Part shown: one piece after another, positions 23,929 through 34,370 of the stretch
How positions within the stretch are numbered: the stretch's first letter is position 1
Layout of the letters: the number at the start of each line of letters is the position of its first letter
Source of the DNA: Alphaproteobacteria bacterium
GTDB taxonomy: Bacteria; Pseudomonadota; Alphaproteobacteria; Rhodospirillales; WMHbin7
Length of the DNA stretch: 64,000 nucleotides
NCBI GenBank assembly: GCA_015231795.1
Contig: JADGAX010000001.1
Location: forward strand, 372,001-436,000
Direction: 5' to 3'
Program-made: the position numbers and the translations under genes
Notes under the pieces: generated by a model
Seen by the model: the letters and a program-made list of their open reading frames with translations, nothing else
The model's database searches: none
What the model was told of the DNA's origin: nothing

Positions 23929-25818
23929 ATGCTTGAAGCACTGCACAACGCCTCCAAGACCTGGGTGGTCAAAATCCTCCTGGCCTTGCTGATCGTCAGT
24001 TTCGCCGCCTGGGGCGTTGGCGACGTCTTCAAGCGAGTCACGTCCGACAACACGGCCGCCGACGTGGGCGACCGCGTCATCACCATTCAGGAACTGGCCA
24101 AGAGTTTCGACCGCGAGGTCAAGCGCCTGCGCCCGTTGTTCGGAAACAAGCTCACCAACGAGCAGGCCCGCCAGATGGGTCTGCTGGACCGTTCGCTGGA
24201 GCAATTGGTGGCTCGCAACCTGATCGAGCTTGAAGCCAAGCGTCTTGGTCTTTCGGTGGGCGACGGCGAATTGCAGCAGATGATCAGAAGCATTCCCGCC
24301 TTCCAAGGCGAGAACGGCGGCTTCGACAAAAACCTGTATCTGAGCACGCTTGGCGACAACAACATGTCCGAGCAGGACTTTCTGAAGCTGCTGCGCGGCG
24401 ATGTCGTGCGCGGCCAACTGTTAAGCGCCATCAGCGGCGCCGTGCCGGTTCCCAACGTGCTGGTCAACGAGGTCTTCGCCCACCGCCATGAAAGACGCGT
24501 GGCCGACATGCTGGTTGCCGAGGCGGCGTCCATGACCGCCCCCGCCTTGCCCGCGGACAGCGTTCTGGCCGAGTTTCACAAGGCCAACGCCGCCCAGTTC
24601 ACGCAGCCGGAAACAAGGCAAATCCAGGTTCTGCACGTCACCTTGGACAATCTGGCGCAAGAGGCCAAGCCTTCCGACGCCGATGTCGAGGAAGCCTACC
24701 GGGTGCGCGTTGCGGAATTCGCCGAACCGGAAAAGCGCGTCGTTCTTCAGATGCTGTTCGACAATGCCGACAAGGCCAAGGCCGCCAGCGCCCGCCTGGA
24801 CAAGGGCGAGTCTTTCGTCAAGGTCGCCAAGGAAGAAGCGGGCATGGACGAGCCTTCGACCCTTCTGGGCCGCATCGATCGGCGCGATCTGCCAGCCGAA
24901 CTGTCCTCGCCCGTCTTCTCACTGCCCAAGGATGGCGTGACGGCGCCGATCAAATCGCCCATGGGTTGGCATCTTCTGAAAGTGACGGGCATCAATCCGT
25001 CGACGTCGAAGCCCCTCCAGGACGTCAAGGAACAGATCGCCGCCGAACTGGCCCAGGAAAATGCGGGCAAGGCGCTCAGCACCCTTTCGGCGCAAATCGT
25101 CGATGAAGTGGCGGGCGGCTCGCACATCGAAGAGGCCGCCAAGAAGTTCAACATCAAGCTGACCTCCTTCGGTCCCCTGGACGCCAAGGGCCGGGACATG
25201 ACTGGCGCTCCAGTCAAAAAACTGCCAGCTCCCAACAAACTTCTGGAATTGGCCTTTTCCACGCCGGAAGGGTCCGACAGTCCGGTCATCGAATTGGATG
25301 ACGGCATTCTGGGCGTCAAAGTCGACAAAGTGACCCCCGCCGCCTTGAAGCCGTTCGCCGAGGTGCAGGGACAAGTCAAGGCCCTGTGGCAGGAGAGCGA
25401 GCGGCGCAAGATAGCCGTCGAGCGCGCCCAGAAGGCCCTGGAACGTTTGAAGGCGGGCGCCGCATTGGGAAGCGTGGCGCAGGAACTGGGTTTGAAGATC
25501 AAATCCACGCCGCCCTTCACGCGCGATTCCCAGCCCAATGAACACGGCCTGCCCCCCAAGCTGGTGGCCGACATGTTCAAGGCCAAGCCGGGCGACGCCG
25601 CGATGTCGATCACCCAGGAAGGCGCCATGGTGGCGCGCCTGGGCAAGGTCGTGGCAGCCGACATCAAGAACAACGCCGATCTGCGCACCGAAATCGCCCA
25701 GGGGCTTGAGCAAGGACTGTCCGCCGACCTGATCGATCAGTACACCAGCGCCCTGGCGGCGCGCTATGGGGTGAAGAAGCACGAAAAGACAATCAACAGC
25801 TATTTCGACAGACCATGA
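23929..25818 (+). CDS. ppiD: Membrane-anchored periplasmic folding factor, PpiD/SurA-like
   Basis: 629 residues: a short cytoplasmic tail, one membrane helix (VVKILLALLIVSFAAWGVGDV), a SurA_N-like helical part, a parvulin-type region around residues 230-350 (RQIQVLHVTLDNLA, VLQMLFDNADKAKAASARLDKG, PIKSPMGWHLLKVTGI) and a second PpiD-like region. PpiD works with the SecYEG exit in folding exported proteins. It may have little isomerase activity, as in the family. Its stop overlaps the trpE ATG (ATGA), an arrangement seen in other alphaproteobacteria. Confidence 0.88.
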   Translation: MLEALHNASKTWVVKILLALLIVSFAAWGVGDVFKRVTSDNTAADVGDRVITIQELAKSFDREVKRLRPLFGNKLTNEQARQMGLLDRSLEQLVARNLIELEAKRLGLSVGDGELQQMIRSIPAFQGENGGFDKNLYLSTLGDNNMSEQDFLKLLRGDVVRGQLLSAISGAVPVPNVLVNEVFAHRHERRVADMLVAEAASMTAPALPADSVLAEFHKANAAQFTQPETRQIQVLHVTLDNLAQEAKPSDADVEEAYRVRVAEFAEPEKRVVLQMLFDNADKAKAASARLDKGESFVKVAKEEAGMDEPSTLLGRIDRRDLPAELSSPVFSLPKDGVTAPIKSPMGWHLLKVTGINPSTSKPLQDVKEQIAAELAQENAGKALSTLSAQIVDEVAGGSHIEEAAKKFNIKLTSFGPLDAKGRDMTGAPVKKLPAPNKLLELAFSTPEGSDSPVIELDDGILGVKVDKVTPAALKPFAEVQGQVKALWQESERRKIAVERAQKALERLKAGAALGSVAQELGLKIKSTPPFTRDSQPNEHGLPPKLVADMFKAKPGDAAMSITQEGAMVARLGKVVAADIKNNADLRTEIAQGLEQGLSADLIDQYTSALAARYGVKKHEKTINSYFDRP

Positions 25819-27320
25819 AGTCCCTTCCCGCATTCGACGCCTTCGCCCGCAACTATCGTGACGGCAAGCCCCAGGTCGTCTGGACGCGTCTGATCGCCGA
25901 TCTGGAAACGCCGGTTTCCGCCTATCTGAAACTGGCCGAGGGCCGCCCCAACAGCTTCTTGCTTGAATCCGTCGAAGGCGGCGCCGTGCGCGGACGCTAT
26001 TCGCTGATCGGCTTGAAGCCGGATCTAATCTGGCGCTGTCGGGGCAATCAGGCGGAAGTCAACCGCGACGCCCTGAAAAGCGCCGAGGGATTCTTGCAAG
26101 ACGATCGGGGCGCCATCGACAGCCTGCGCGCCCTGGTGGCCGAAAGCGCCATCGACCTGCCGCCCGAACTGCCCCCCATGTCGGCAGGACTGGTTGGCTA
26201 TATGGGCTACGATACCGTGCGCCTGATGGAACGCCTGCCCGACGCCAATCCCGATCCCTTGGGCGTGCCCGACGGATTGTTTGTGCGCCCCACCATCATC
26301 GCCATCTTCGACAATGTCGACGCGATGGTGACCGTGGTGACGCCCGTGCGCCCCAGGCACGGCGTTTCCGCCGAAGCCGCCTATGACCTGGCCGCCGAAC
26401 GTCTGGCCGACACGGTGGCCGATTTCTCGCGCCAATTGCCCTATCGGCGCGAAGTGGCGGACGAAACCGCAAAACTGCCGGACCCCCAGGCCAACACGAC
26501 CAGCGAGGAATTCCACGCCATGGTCGCCAAGGCCAAGGACTACATTCTGGCGGGCGACATTTTTCAGGTGGTGCTGGGGCTGCGCCTGTCTGTCCCCTTC
26601 AAGCTGCCCCCCTTCTCGCTTTACCGGGCGCTAAGGCGCACCAACCCCTCGCCCTTCCTGTTCTTCCTGGATTTCGGCGGCTTTTCCATCGTGGGGTCCA
26701 GCCCCGAGATTCTGGTCAGGCTGCGCGACGGCGTGGTGACCATCCGCCCCCTGGCGGGCACGCGCAAGCGCGGCGCAACCCCCGAGGAAGACAAGGCCCT
26801 GGCCGCCGACCTATTGTCCGACCCCAAGGAACTGGCCGAGCATCTGATGCTGCTGGACCTGGGCCGCAACGATGTGGGCCGGGTGGCCAAGATCGGTTCG
26901 GTGCGCGTGACCGATCAGATGTCGGTCGAATATTATTCCCAGGTCATGCATATCGTGTCGAACGTGGTGGGGCGCATCGACCCCAAACACGACGCGATGG
27001 ACGCCTTGATGGCCGGTTTTCCGGCGGGCACCGTTTCGGGCGCCCCCAAGGTGCGGGCCATGGAGATCATCGACGAGTTGGAGCCGGTGCGCCGCAGCTT
27101 CTATGCCGGATGCATCGGCTATCTGGCCGCCAACGGCGCCATGGACACCTGCATTGCGCTGCGCACCTCGCTGATCAAGGACGGCACGATGTATGTTCAG
27201 GCCGGGGCGGGCATCGTTTATGACAGCGTGGCCGAATCCGAGTATCAGGAATGCATGAACAAGGCCCGGGCCTTGATCCGCGCCGCCGAGGAAGCCGTGC
27301 GCTACTCGCCTGCAAATTAG
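25815..27320 (+). CDS. trpE: Anthranilate synthase component I
   Basis: 501 residues. Makes anthranilate from chorismate with the TrpG amidotransferase. The Trp feedback-binding segment is visible as NSFLLESVEGG near residue 36, and the catalytic chorismate-binding part has IVGSSPEILVRL, RPLAGTRKRGATPEED, LLDLGRNDVGRV, FPAGTVSGAPKVRAMEII and GAGIVYDSV. No fused glutamine amidotransferase; trpG must be elsewhere. Overlaps ppiD by four bases. Confidence 0.95.
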   Translation: MKSLPAFDAFARNYRDGKPQVVWTRLIADLETPVSAYLKLAEGRPNSFLLESVEGGAVRGRYSLIGLKPDLIWRCRGNQAEVNRDALKSAEGFLQDDRGAIDSLRALVAESAIDLPPELPPMSAGLVGYMGYDTVRLMERLPDANPDPLGVPDGLFVRPTIIAIFDNVDAMVTVVTPVRPRHGVSAEAAYDLAAERLADTVADFSRQLPYRREVADETAKLPDPQANTTSEEFHAMVAKAKDYILAGDIFQVVLGLRLSVPFKLPPFSLYRALRRTNPSPFLFFLDFGGFSIVGSSPEILVRLRDGVVTIRPLAGTRKRGATPEEDKALAADLLSDPKELAEHLMLLDLGRNDVGRVAKIGSVRVTDQMSVEYYSQVMHIVSNVVGRIDPKHDAMDALMAGFPAGTVSGAPKVRAMEIIDELEPVRRSFYAGCIGYLAANGAMDTCIALRTSLIKDGTMYVQAGAGIVYDSVAESEYQECMNKARALIRAAEEAVRYSPAN

Positions 27321-27409
27321 TCTTTTTGCTCATGTTTCTTTACACTCCCTTCAGAAAATCGGCTTAAGATTTATTCTAGGAAAAGAGCCTCTAGGGGGAA
27401 GACCCGGCC

Positions 27410-29278
27410 GTGGCAAACCAGAACGACGAAGATCATGGCTTAAGAGCCCCCAGCTTTCCGCTTCACGACCGGCGTCGGCGCCGTCCCGAGGAATTGCTTC
27501 CGCCCAAGGGGCAACTTGCCGGATGGATCGAGTTTTTCCCAAAATTCCTGCGCCTGGCGGGTCCCTATTGCCGCAGCGAAGAGGCGTTTCAGGTCTGGTG
27601 GCGCACGGCGGTGCTGGTCGTTCTGACCGTCGCCTCGGTCAGCTTGGCGGTGGCCCTCAACAAATGGAACGAGGCCCTGTTCAACGCGCTGGAATTGCGC
27701 GAGATGCATCGCTTCTTCTTCCTGATCGGCATCCTGGGGCTGATCATCGTTTTAAACGTCAGCGTCGGCACCCTGCATCTCAGGTTCAAGCGCCGCCTGC
27801 AAATCGGCTGGCGCAATTGGCTGACCAAGCGTTTGATGAATGAATGGATGAGCCATGGGCGGCATTATCTGGTGACCCATATGCCGGGCGACCACAACAA
27901 TCCCGATGGCCGCATCGCCGAAGACATCCGCATCACCACCGAAACCGCCATCGATTTGGCGGGATCGCTGCTCTACTGCATTTTGCTGCTGATCAGTTTC
28001 GCCAGCATCCTGTGGACATTGTCCGGCCCGCCCGAAGTTCAGTACGGCAGTTTCTCCTTTTATCTGCCCGGCCATCTGGTCTGGATCGCCATCCTGTACG
28101 CCATGGTCGGCACCGGCATTGCCATGGTGCTGGGCTATCCCCTGGTCAGGGCGGCCAATCAGCGCCAGACCGCCGAGGCCGACTTTCGCTATAGTCTGGT
28201 TCATGCTCGCGAAAACTCGCTGCCCATCGCGCTGTTGCGCGGCGAACGGCACGAGCGGGGCATCTTCTCGTGGCTGTTCAAACTGGTCACCGTGGCCTGG
28301 GACAAGCAGACTCAGGCGCTCACCTATCTGTTCATGTTCTCGACCGCCTGGTCGATCCTGGCCGCCATTTTCCCGATCATGGTGGCCGCCCCTCGCTATA
28401 TCGCCCACGTCATCACCCTGGGCGTTCTGATGCAGACGGCGCAGGCTTTCCAGCAGATGGTGGCCGCCCTGTCCTGGCCGATCGACAATTTCGCCAACAT
28501 GGCCGCTTGGCGCGCCTCGGTGGAGCGCGTCCAGAATCTGCACCACGCGCTTGACCATCTGGCCGACCGCGTCGATGCGCCGGGATGGGAACGCATCGAC
28601 GTCGCAAGCGGCGACTTGCCCGTCCTTTCCTTCAAGAATTTCGAACTTGCCAGCGCCGACGGCGACATGGTGATCAGCAAATTCACCGCGGACATCGCCC
28701 TGGGCGAGAAGATTCTCGTCGATGGCGAACCCGGCGCGTCGGTCAATCTGTTCAAGGCGGTGGCTGGTCTTTGGCCATGGGGGAGCGGAAAGATCGAACT
28801 GCCTAAGGACGGGCGCATTTTCATCATGTTGCAGCACCCATTCCTGCCCGAGGGCAAGCTGAAATCATGCATCTGCTATCCGGCGGAAGAGTTCACCTAT
28901 GAAGAGGACGTCGCACGCCACGCCTTGGTTCGCGTCGGCCTGACACATTTGGTCGACCGTCTGGAAGAACATGACAAATGGGATCAGATTCTGTCGTCGG
29001 CAGAACAGCAAAGGCTGAGTTTCGCTAGGCTTCTCATCCAGCGCCCCGACTGGATTTTCATCCAGGAAGCCCTGGACGCCTTGGACCCGATCGGCGAGGC
29101 CGACATGATGGAACTGCTGAAATCGGAATTCGCCGGCTCCACCGTGATCACCATCGGCCACCATGCCGGGTCGGTCGGCTATTATCAGCGCGTGCTGACG
29201 CTTTACCGCAAAAACGGTTACGCCGTCATCGAGGATTCGAAAGACGAGCAATCCGGCCAGATCGACGAAAGACGGTAG
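27410..29278 (+). CDS. ABC half-transporter of the YddA/BacA-related type with degenerate ATP motifs
   Basis: 622 residues: an ABC_membrane_2 domain with about six helices (marks FKRRLQIGWRNWLTKRLMNEW, NPDGRIAEDIRI, EADFRYSLVHARENSLPIAL) and a C-terminal nucleotide-binding domain. Relatives move peptides, very long-chain lipids or cofactors. The ATP site looks broken: the Walker A place reads GEPGASVNLFK without the Lys-Ser/Thr, the signature is LSSAEQQR (Ala for Gly) and Walker B is WIFIQEALDALD (Gln for Asp). The Q-loop (MLQHPFLPEG), catalytic Glu and H-loop (IGHHAGS) remain. The protein may pair with another subunit or have a non-transport role. The ORF itself is intact and normal in length. 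Confidence 0.85.
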   Translation: MANQNDEDHGLRAPSFPLHDRRRRRPEELLPPKGQLAGWIEFFPKFLRLAGPYCRSEEAFQVWWRTAVLVVLTVASVSLAVALNKWNEALFNALELREMHRFFFLIGILGLIIVLNVSVGTLHLRFKRRLQIGWRNWLTKRLMNEWMSHGRHYLVTHMPGDHNNPDGRIAEDIRITTETAIDLAGSLLYCILLLISFASILWTLSGPPEVQYGSFSFYLPGHLVWIAILYAMVGTGIAMVLGYPLVRAANQRQTAEADFRYSLVHARENSLPIALLRGERHERGIFSWLFKLVTVAWDKQTQALTYLFMFSTAWSILAAIFPIMVAAPRYIAHVITLGVLMQTAQAFQQMVAALSWPIDNFANMAAWRASVERVQNLHHALDHLADRVDAPGWERIDVASGDLPVLSFKNFELASADGDMVISKFTADIALGEKILVDGEPGASVNLFKAVAGLWPWGSGKIELPKDGRIFIMLQHPFLPEGKLKSCICYPAEEFTYEEDVARHALVRVGLTHLVDRLEEHDKWDQILSSAEQQRLSFARLLIQRPDWIFIQEALDALDPIGEADMMELLKSEFAGSTVITIGHHAGSVGYYQRVLTLYRKNGYAVIEDSKDEQSGQIDERR

Positions 29279-29362
29279 ATTCCGCGCAACCAAGCGGATC
29301 ATTCAAAGAGAAGACGTCCAAAAAAACCCAATATTTCACAAGAGTAGATTAAAAATATATTT

Positions 29363-29391
29363 TCGACGGGCAGTTGAATTTAGGCTAAAAT
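29363..29391 (+). promoter_or_regulatory. Candidate sigma70-type promoter for the PAS kinase gene
   Basis: TCGACG (29363-29368), 17 bases, then TAAAAT (29386-29391) with GC just before it. It lies 57 bases before the kinase ATG in an AT-rich gap of about 170 bases. Confidence 0.4.
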
Positions 29392-29447
29392 ACCCCCACG
29401 ATATCTAAGACCAATCGATCCGCCTAGAGAATCGAAACCCTAATCCT

Positions 29448-31532
<2,085 letters not shown>

Positions 31533-31538
31533 GGACGA

Positions 31539-32669
31539 TTACACCCGGCTGAGAGCGCCCACGAAGCCCAGCAGTTCCTCGCGCGCATCCGTGATCGGCG
31601 CCAACGTCAGCAAGACCATTTCATCCAACAGGATTTCAAGCGAAACAGTTTCGCCATCCAACAGCTTGTCCATCGCCCCGGTCAGAACTCCGCCGATGGC
31701 AACCGGCAGACTGTCCGGCGCATGCTGGCCCAGCATGGCGAAGGGAGCCTTGTCGACCAATTTCCCGAAAGCCAGATTGCAGCCCAAAATGACGCATTCC
31801 GTGTCGAGATAGAACAAGGGCAGCGCCACGGCATCGATCATGCGTTGATGAAAGTCCAATTGGCGGCGCAGCACATCGAAGGCTTGCTGACGGTCGCTGA
31901 CGTCGCGATAGGCCACCACGGCGCCCTCAATCCCATCCGCTTGGCCTCGCATCGGATTGACGATGTAATCGACGGGAATCGGCGTTCCATCCTGGCTGGT
32001 CAGGAAAACATCCGAAACATGACGGACCTGACCATCCGCCAGCGTCTTGGCGATCTGGCTGCCTTCGAACAGGCACAGCCTGCCGTCGGCATCGATTTCC
32101 CTGAAGGCCGTCTGCGGGAATCGTCCCATCACGTCGTCACTGGCAAGCCCCGTCATGCGCAGAATTTCAGGATTGAGAAAGACGGTTTTGCCCGACGCGT
32201 CAAGCCCCACAACCCCCTCGCCCAGCGAGCTTAGAATCTGATCGTGGCGGTGATGCAGCCGCTCGATGGTCAGTTGGCTGGCTTTGCGATATTCGGCATA
32301 AAGAATGGCGCGCCTTAGTTGATCGCCATCGGCATGGCCCTTGACCAGATAATCCTGAGCGCCCTCTTTGACGGAATCATAGCCTACCTTGGCGTCGTCA
32401 AGACCGGTCAGGACCACGATGGGAACCGCAGGCGCCGCCTCCATGACAGCACGCACCGTGTTCATGCCAAACGAGTCGGGCAAGGACAGGTCCAACAGCA
32501 CAGCATCAATGCCGCCCGCGGCAAGTCGCTCCTTGGCGACTGCCAAGCAATCGGCATGGACGACGTCGAATTCGACCAGAGTTTCCGAGGCCAAGGCAAG
32601 CTGAACCAACCTGGCGTCTCCGGCATTGTCCTCGACAAGAAGTACGCGCATGTGACGAAGTTCGCTCAT
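31539..32669 (-). CDS. Response regulator with receiver and PAS domains
   Basis: 376 residues: receiver (MRVLLVEDNAGDARLVQLAL, Asp in DAVLLDLSLPDSFG, Lys in YLVKGHA) and two PAS segments (about 140-250, with GLDASGKTVFLNPEI, and about 265-370, with DTECVILGCNLAFGKL). No catalytic output domain is seen. ATG at 32669 begins the receiver; the longest reading adds 16 residues that lack homology. It converges with the kinase gene, ending six bases from it, so the two may form a pathway. It ends with LVGALSRV-like helix. Confidence 0.82.
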   Translation of the reverse strand: MSELRHMRVLLVEDNAGDARLVQLALASETLVEFDVVHADCLAVAKERLAAGGIDAVLLDLSLPDSFGMNTVRAVMEAAPAVPIVVLTGLDDAKVGYDSVKEGAQDYLVKGHADGDQLRRAILYAEYRKASQLTIERLHHRHDQILSSLGEGVVGLDASGKTVFLNPEILRMTGLASDDVMGRFPQTAFREIDADGRLCLFEGSQIAKTLADGQVRHVSDVFLTSQDGTPIPVDYIVNPMRGQADGIEGAVVAYRDVSDRQQAFDVLRRQLDFHQRMIDAVALPLFYLDTECVILGCNLAFGKLVDKAPFAMLGQHAPDSLPVAIGGVLTGAMDKLLDGETVSLEILLDEMVLLTLAPITDAREELLGFVGALSRV

Positions 32670-32688
32670 GATGGATGCTTTCCGTTTG

Positions 32689-33297
32689 TCATGTTCCAGT
32701 GGGCCTTCTTTCCGCATCTCTGTTCTTGTCGCCCAGCGACCAGATTTTAGGCATGATCATTTCCGGCTGGACCCGACGGTGGTCCGGCCCCTTCAAGCTC
32801 TTCATTTCATGGCGACGCCGATCCGGCCCCATGAAGGACTTTGCCTTGACGAACGGCCTGGGATGGAAAACCGCGCTGATGATGCGGACATACAAAGCCT
32901 CGGCGGAAATCGGCTTGGCCAAGAATTCGTTGACGCCGACGTCCCTGGCCCTGGAAACGATGTAGCGCTCGGTATGACCGGTCAGCATGATGATCGGCAT
33001 CAAAGGATTATGGCTGTCGCTGCCTGTTCGAATCAGGCGGGTCAGATCGATGCCATCCAGCAAATCCAACGCGTATTCCGTAATCAGAAGATCGTAGGGA
33101 CTGACCTTCAACTCGTTGATGGCGCTTGGCCCATCGTTTGTTTCTTGCACGTTGCGCATGCCAAACGCGCGCAGCACGCCCTTCAGCAAGGTGCGCATAT
33201 GCCTGTTTCCATCGACGATCAGACAACTGACGCGCTCCAGCGCGTGCACGGTCTGATCGACGGAGGCTTGAATGCTGACGCCATTCGTCAAAGTCAT
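32689..33297 (-). CDS. Receiver-domain protein with Glu in place of phosphoacceptor Asp
   Basis: 202 residues: a receiver-like domain (about 20-145) followed by a polar tail with two repeats of the type GPDRRR/GPDHRR. The acidic pocket is changed: VSCLIVDGNRHMR has one Asp only, and the phosphorylation position reads LLITEYALDLLDG, Glu for Asp. Thr (IMLTGHT) and Lys (FLAKPIS) remain. The Glu may mimic a phosphorylated state, making output constant, or the domain serves as a scaffold. It lies 19 bases upstream of the receiver-PAS gene and is probably co-transcribed. Confidence 0.8.
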   Translation of the reverse strand: MTLTNGVSIQASVDQTVHALERVSCLIVDGNRHMRTLLKGVLRAFGMRNVQETNDGPSAINELKVSPYDLLITEYALDLLDGIDLTRLIRTGSDSHNPLMPIIMLTGHTERYIVSRARDVGVNEFLAKPISAEALYVRIISAVFHPRPFVKAKSFMGPDRRRHEMKSLKGPDHRRVQPEMIMPKIWSLGDKNRDAERRPTGT

Positions 33298-33428
33298 GAA
33301 AACAGACTCGAATCAAGATGATCGAACAATGAAAACTAGCACGACCCAGCCGTTCTTACGAACGGCTAAATAGTGGTCATATAACCGCCAAGCGACTGGC
33401 AGGCCACCACCGCTTCGTTTTTGTCCAT

Positions 33429-34364
33429 TTATCGAAGTCCAAAATGGTCATTAAGTCGTTGGCTCCATCTGCGCCATTCTAAGTCCCATGCGCCGTCATG
33501 GTCTATCCCCTGCACAGTCACCAATTTGAAGGAAGGGGCATACTTTCCTTTCCACTGACATGATTTTGCTTTGCTCTGTCTTTCCTCGACAGAAGTCTGC
33601 AATTTCGCAAGATAGCTCTCGACCACGCGAGGGGGAACGACATCGTCATCCTCACCGGCTAGATGCAATTGCGGCACGCAAAGAAGAAAGGACGTAAAAT
33701 CGACCGGACTTAGTGACTCTCGCAGCGGGCCAATCTTATTGATAGCGGTCCAAAGGTCGATATCGAGGGGGGCCGCTACCGTTGCCAACAATGCAATGTC
33801 TTGCCGCCTTGCAGCAATCAGAGCCGCCATCACGCCCCCGCCCGAATAACCGACCAGTTGAATGCCGTTATGCTCTTTGCCAAATGCGATTTCGTCGATA
33901 GCGGAATCGACGGCTTGCACCAACTCAGGCGAGAAACGGGCATAAGTCCAATGACGCGTCTCGCAGCCAGAAGAATGCCTGCCCGCGAACTGGCAAGGTC
34001 GCGCCAGATAATGTGTCGCCAGCGGATCAGCCAGGGCCATTCTGAGCGCCACCGGGTTTCGCGGCGAAGGATCAGAAGACGGCGTGGACGGCGACGTCCA
34101 TGAATAACCGTCTCCTTCGATATAGATGCGCAAGAATGTCCCGTTTTGCCGCGCTGGCGCGCGAAATCCCTGCAAGGAAAACCTTGCCGCGTCATTGGCG
34201 ACAAAAGGAGACCAGCCGCCACTCTTCGCCAGCCCCTCGGCATGGCTGTAGCGCGACTCGAATGGAAGGGGCGTAGCGCAGCCGTTCAAGACAAGCGCCA
34301 GAAGGCATACACAAGAAAAAACGGCCAGTCCGATGGGACTGGCCGTTTGATATTTTGATTTCAC
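33429..34364 (-). CDS. Lipoprotein with alpha/beta-hydrolase fold
   Basis: 311 residues: lipoprotein signal peptide with lipobox VLNGC near residue 29, then an alpha/beta-hydrolase-like domain with nucleophile elbow GYSGGG near residue 172, a late Asp in HLAGEDDDVVPP and His in GIDHDGAW, completing a Ser-Asp-His triad. Likely anchored in the outer membrane; substrate unknown. Four Cys are spread in the mature part (CQFAG, SSGCETR, LLCVP, SCQW), perhaps in disulfides. ATG at 34364 is the only start that gives the complete signal peptide, yet the terminator of the upstream gene lies across codons 6-18. Base composition is lower in GC than in the flanking core genes. Confidence 0.75.
   Translation of the reverse strand: MKSKYQTASPIGLAVFSCVCLLALVLNGCATPLPFESRYSHAEGLAKSGGWSPFVANDAARFSLQGFRAPARQNGTFLRIYIEGDGYSWTSPSTPSSDPSPRNPVALRMALADPLATHYLARPCQFAGRHSSGCETRHWTYARFSPELVQAVDSAIDEIAFGKEHNGIQLVGYSGGGVMAALIAARRQDIALLATVAAPLDIDLWTAINKIGPLRESLSPVDFTSFLLCVPQLHLAGEDDDVVPPRVVESYLAKLQTSVEERQSKAKSCQWKGKYAPSFKLVTVQGIDHDGAWDLEWRRWSQRLNDHFGLR
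34311..34346 (-). terminator. Intrinsic terminator of the barrel gene, inside the next gene's start
   Basis: On the minus strand ACGGCCAGTCC (34346-34336) and GGACTGGCCGT (34331-34321) form a perfect 11-pair stem with a four-base loop, followed by TTTTTTCTTGT (34321-34311). It is a strong rho-independent terminator for the barrel gene ending at 34371, but it falls within codons 6-18 of the lipoprotein gene. Confidence 0.8.
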
Positions 34365-34370
34365 TCAGGT

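Noticed and set aside
27752-28837. 361-codon minus frame over the ABC gene
   Set aside because: Antisense shadow in a high-GC gene; the plus frame has clear ABC family motifs.
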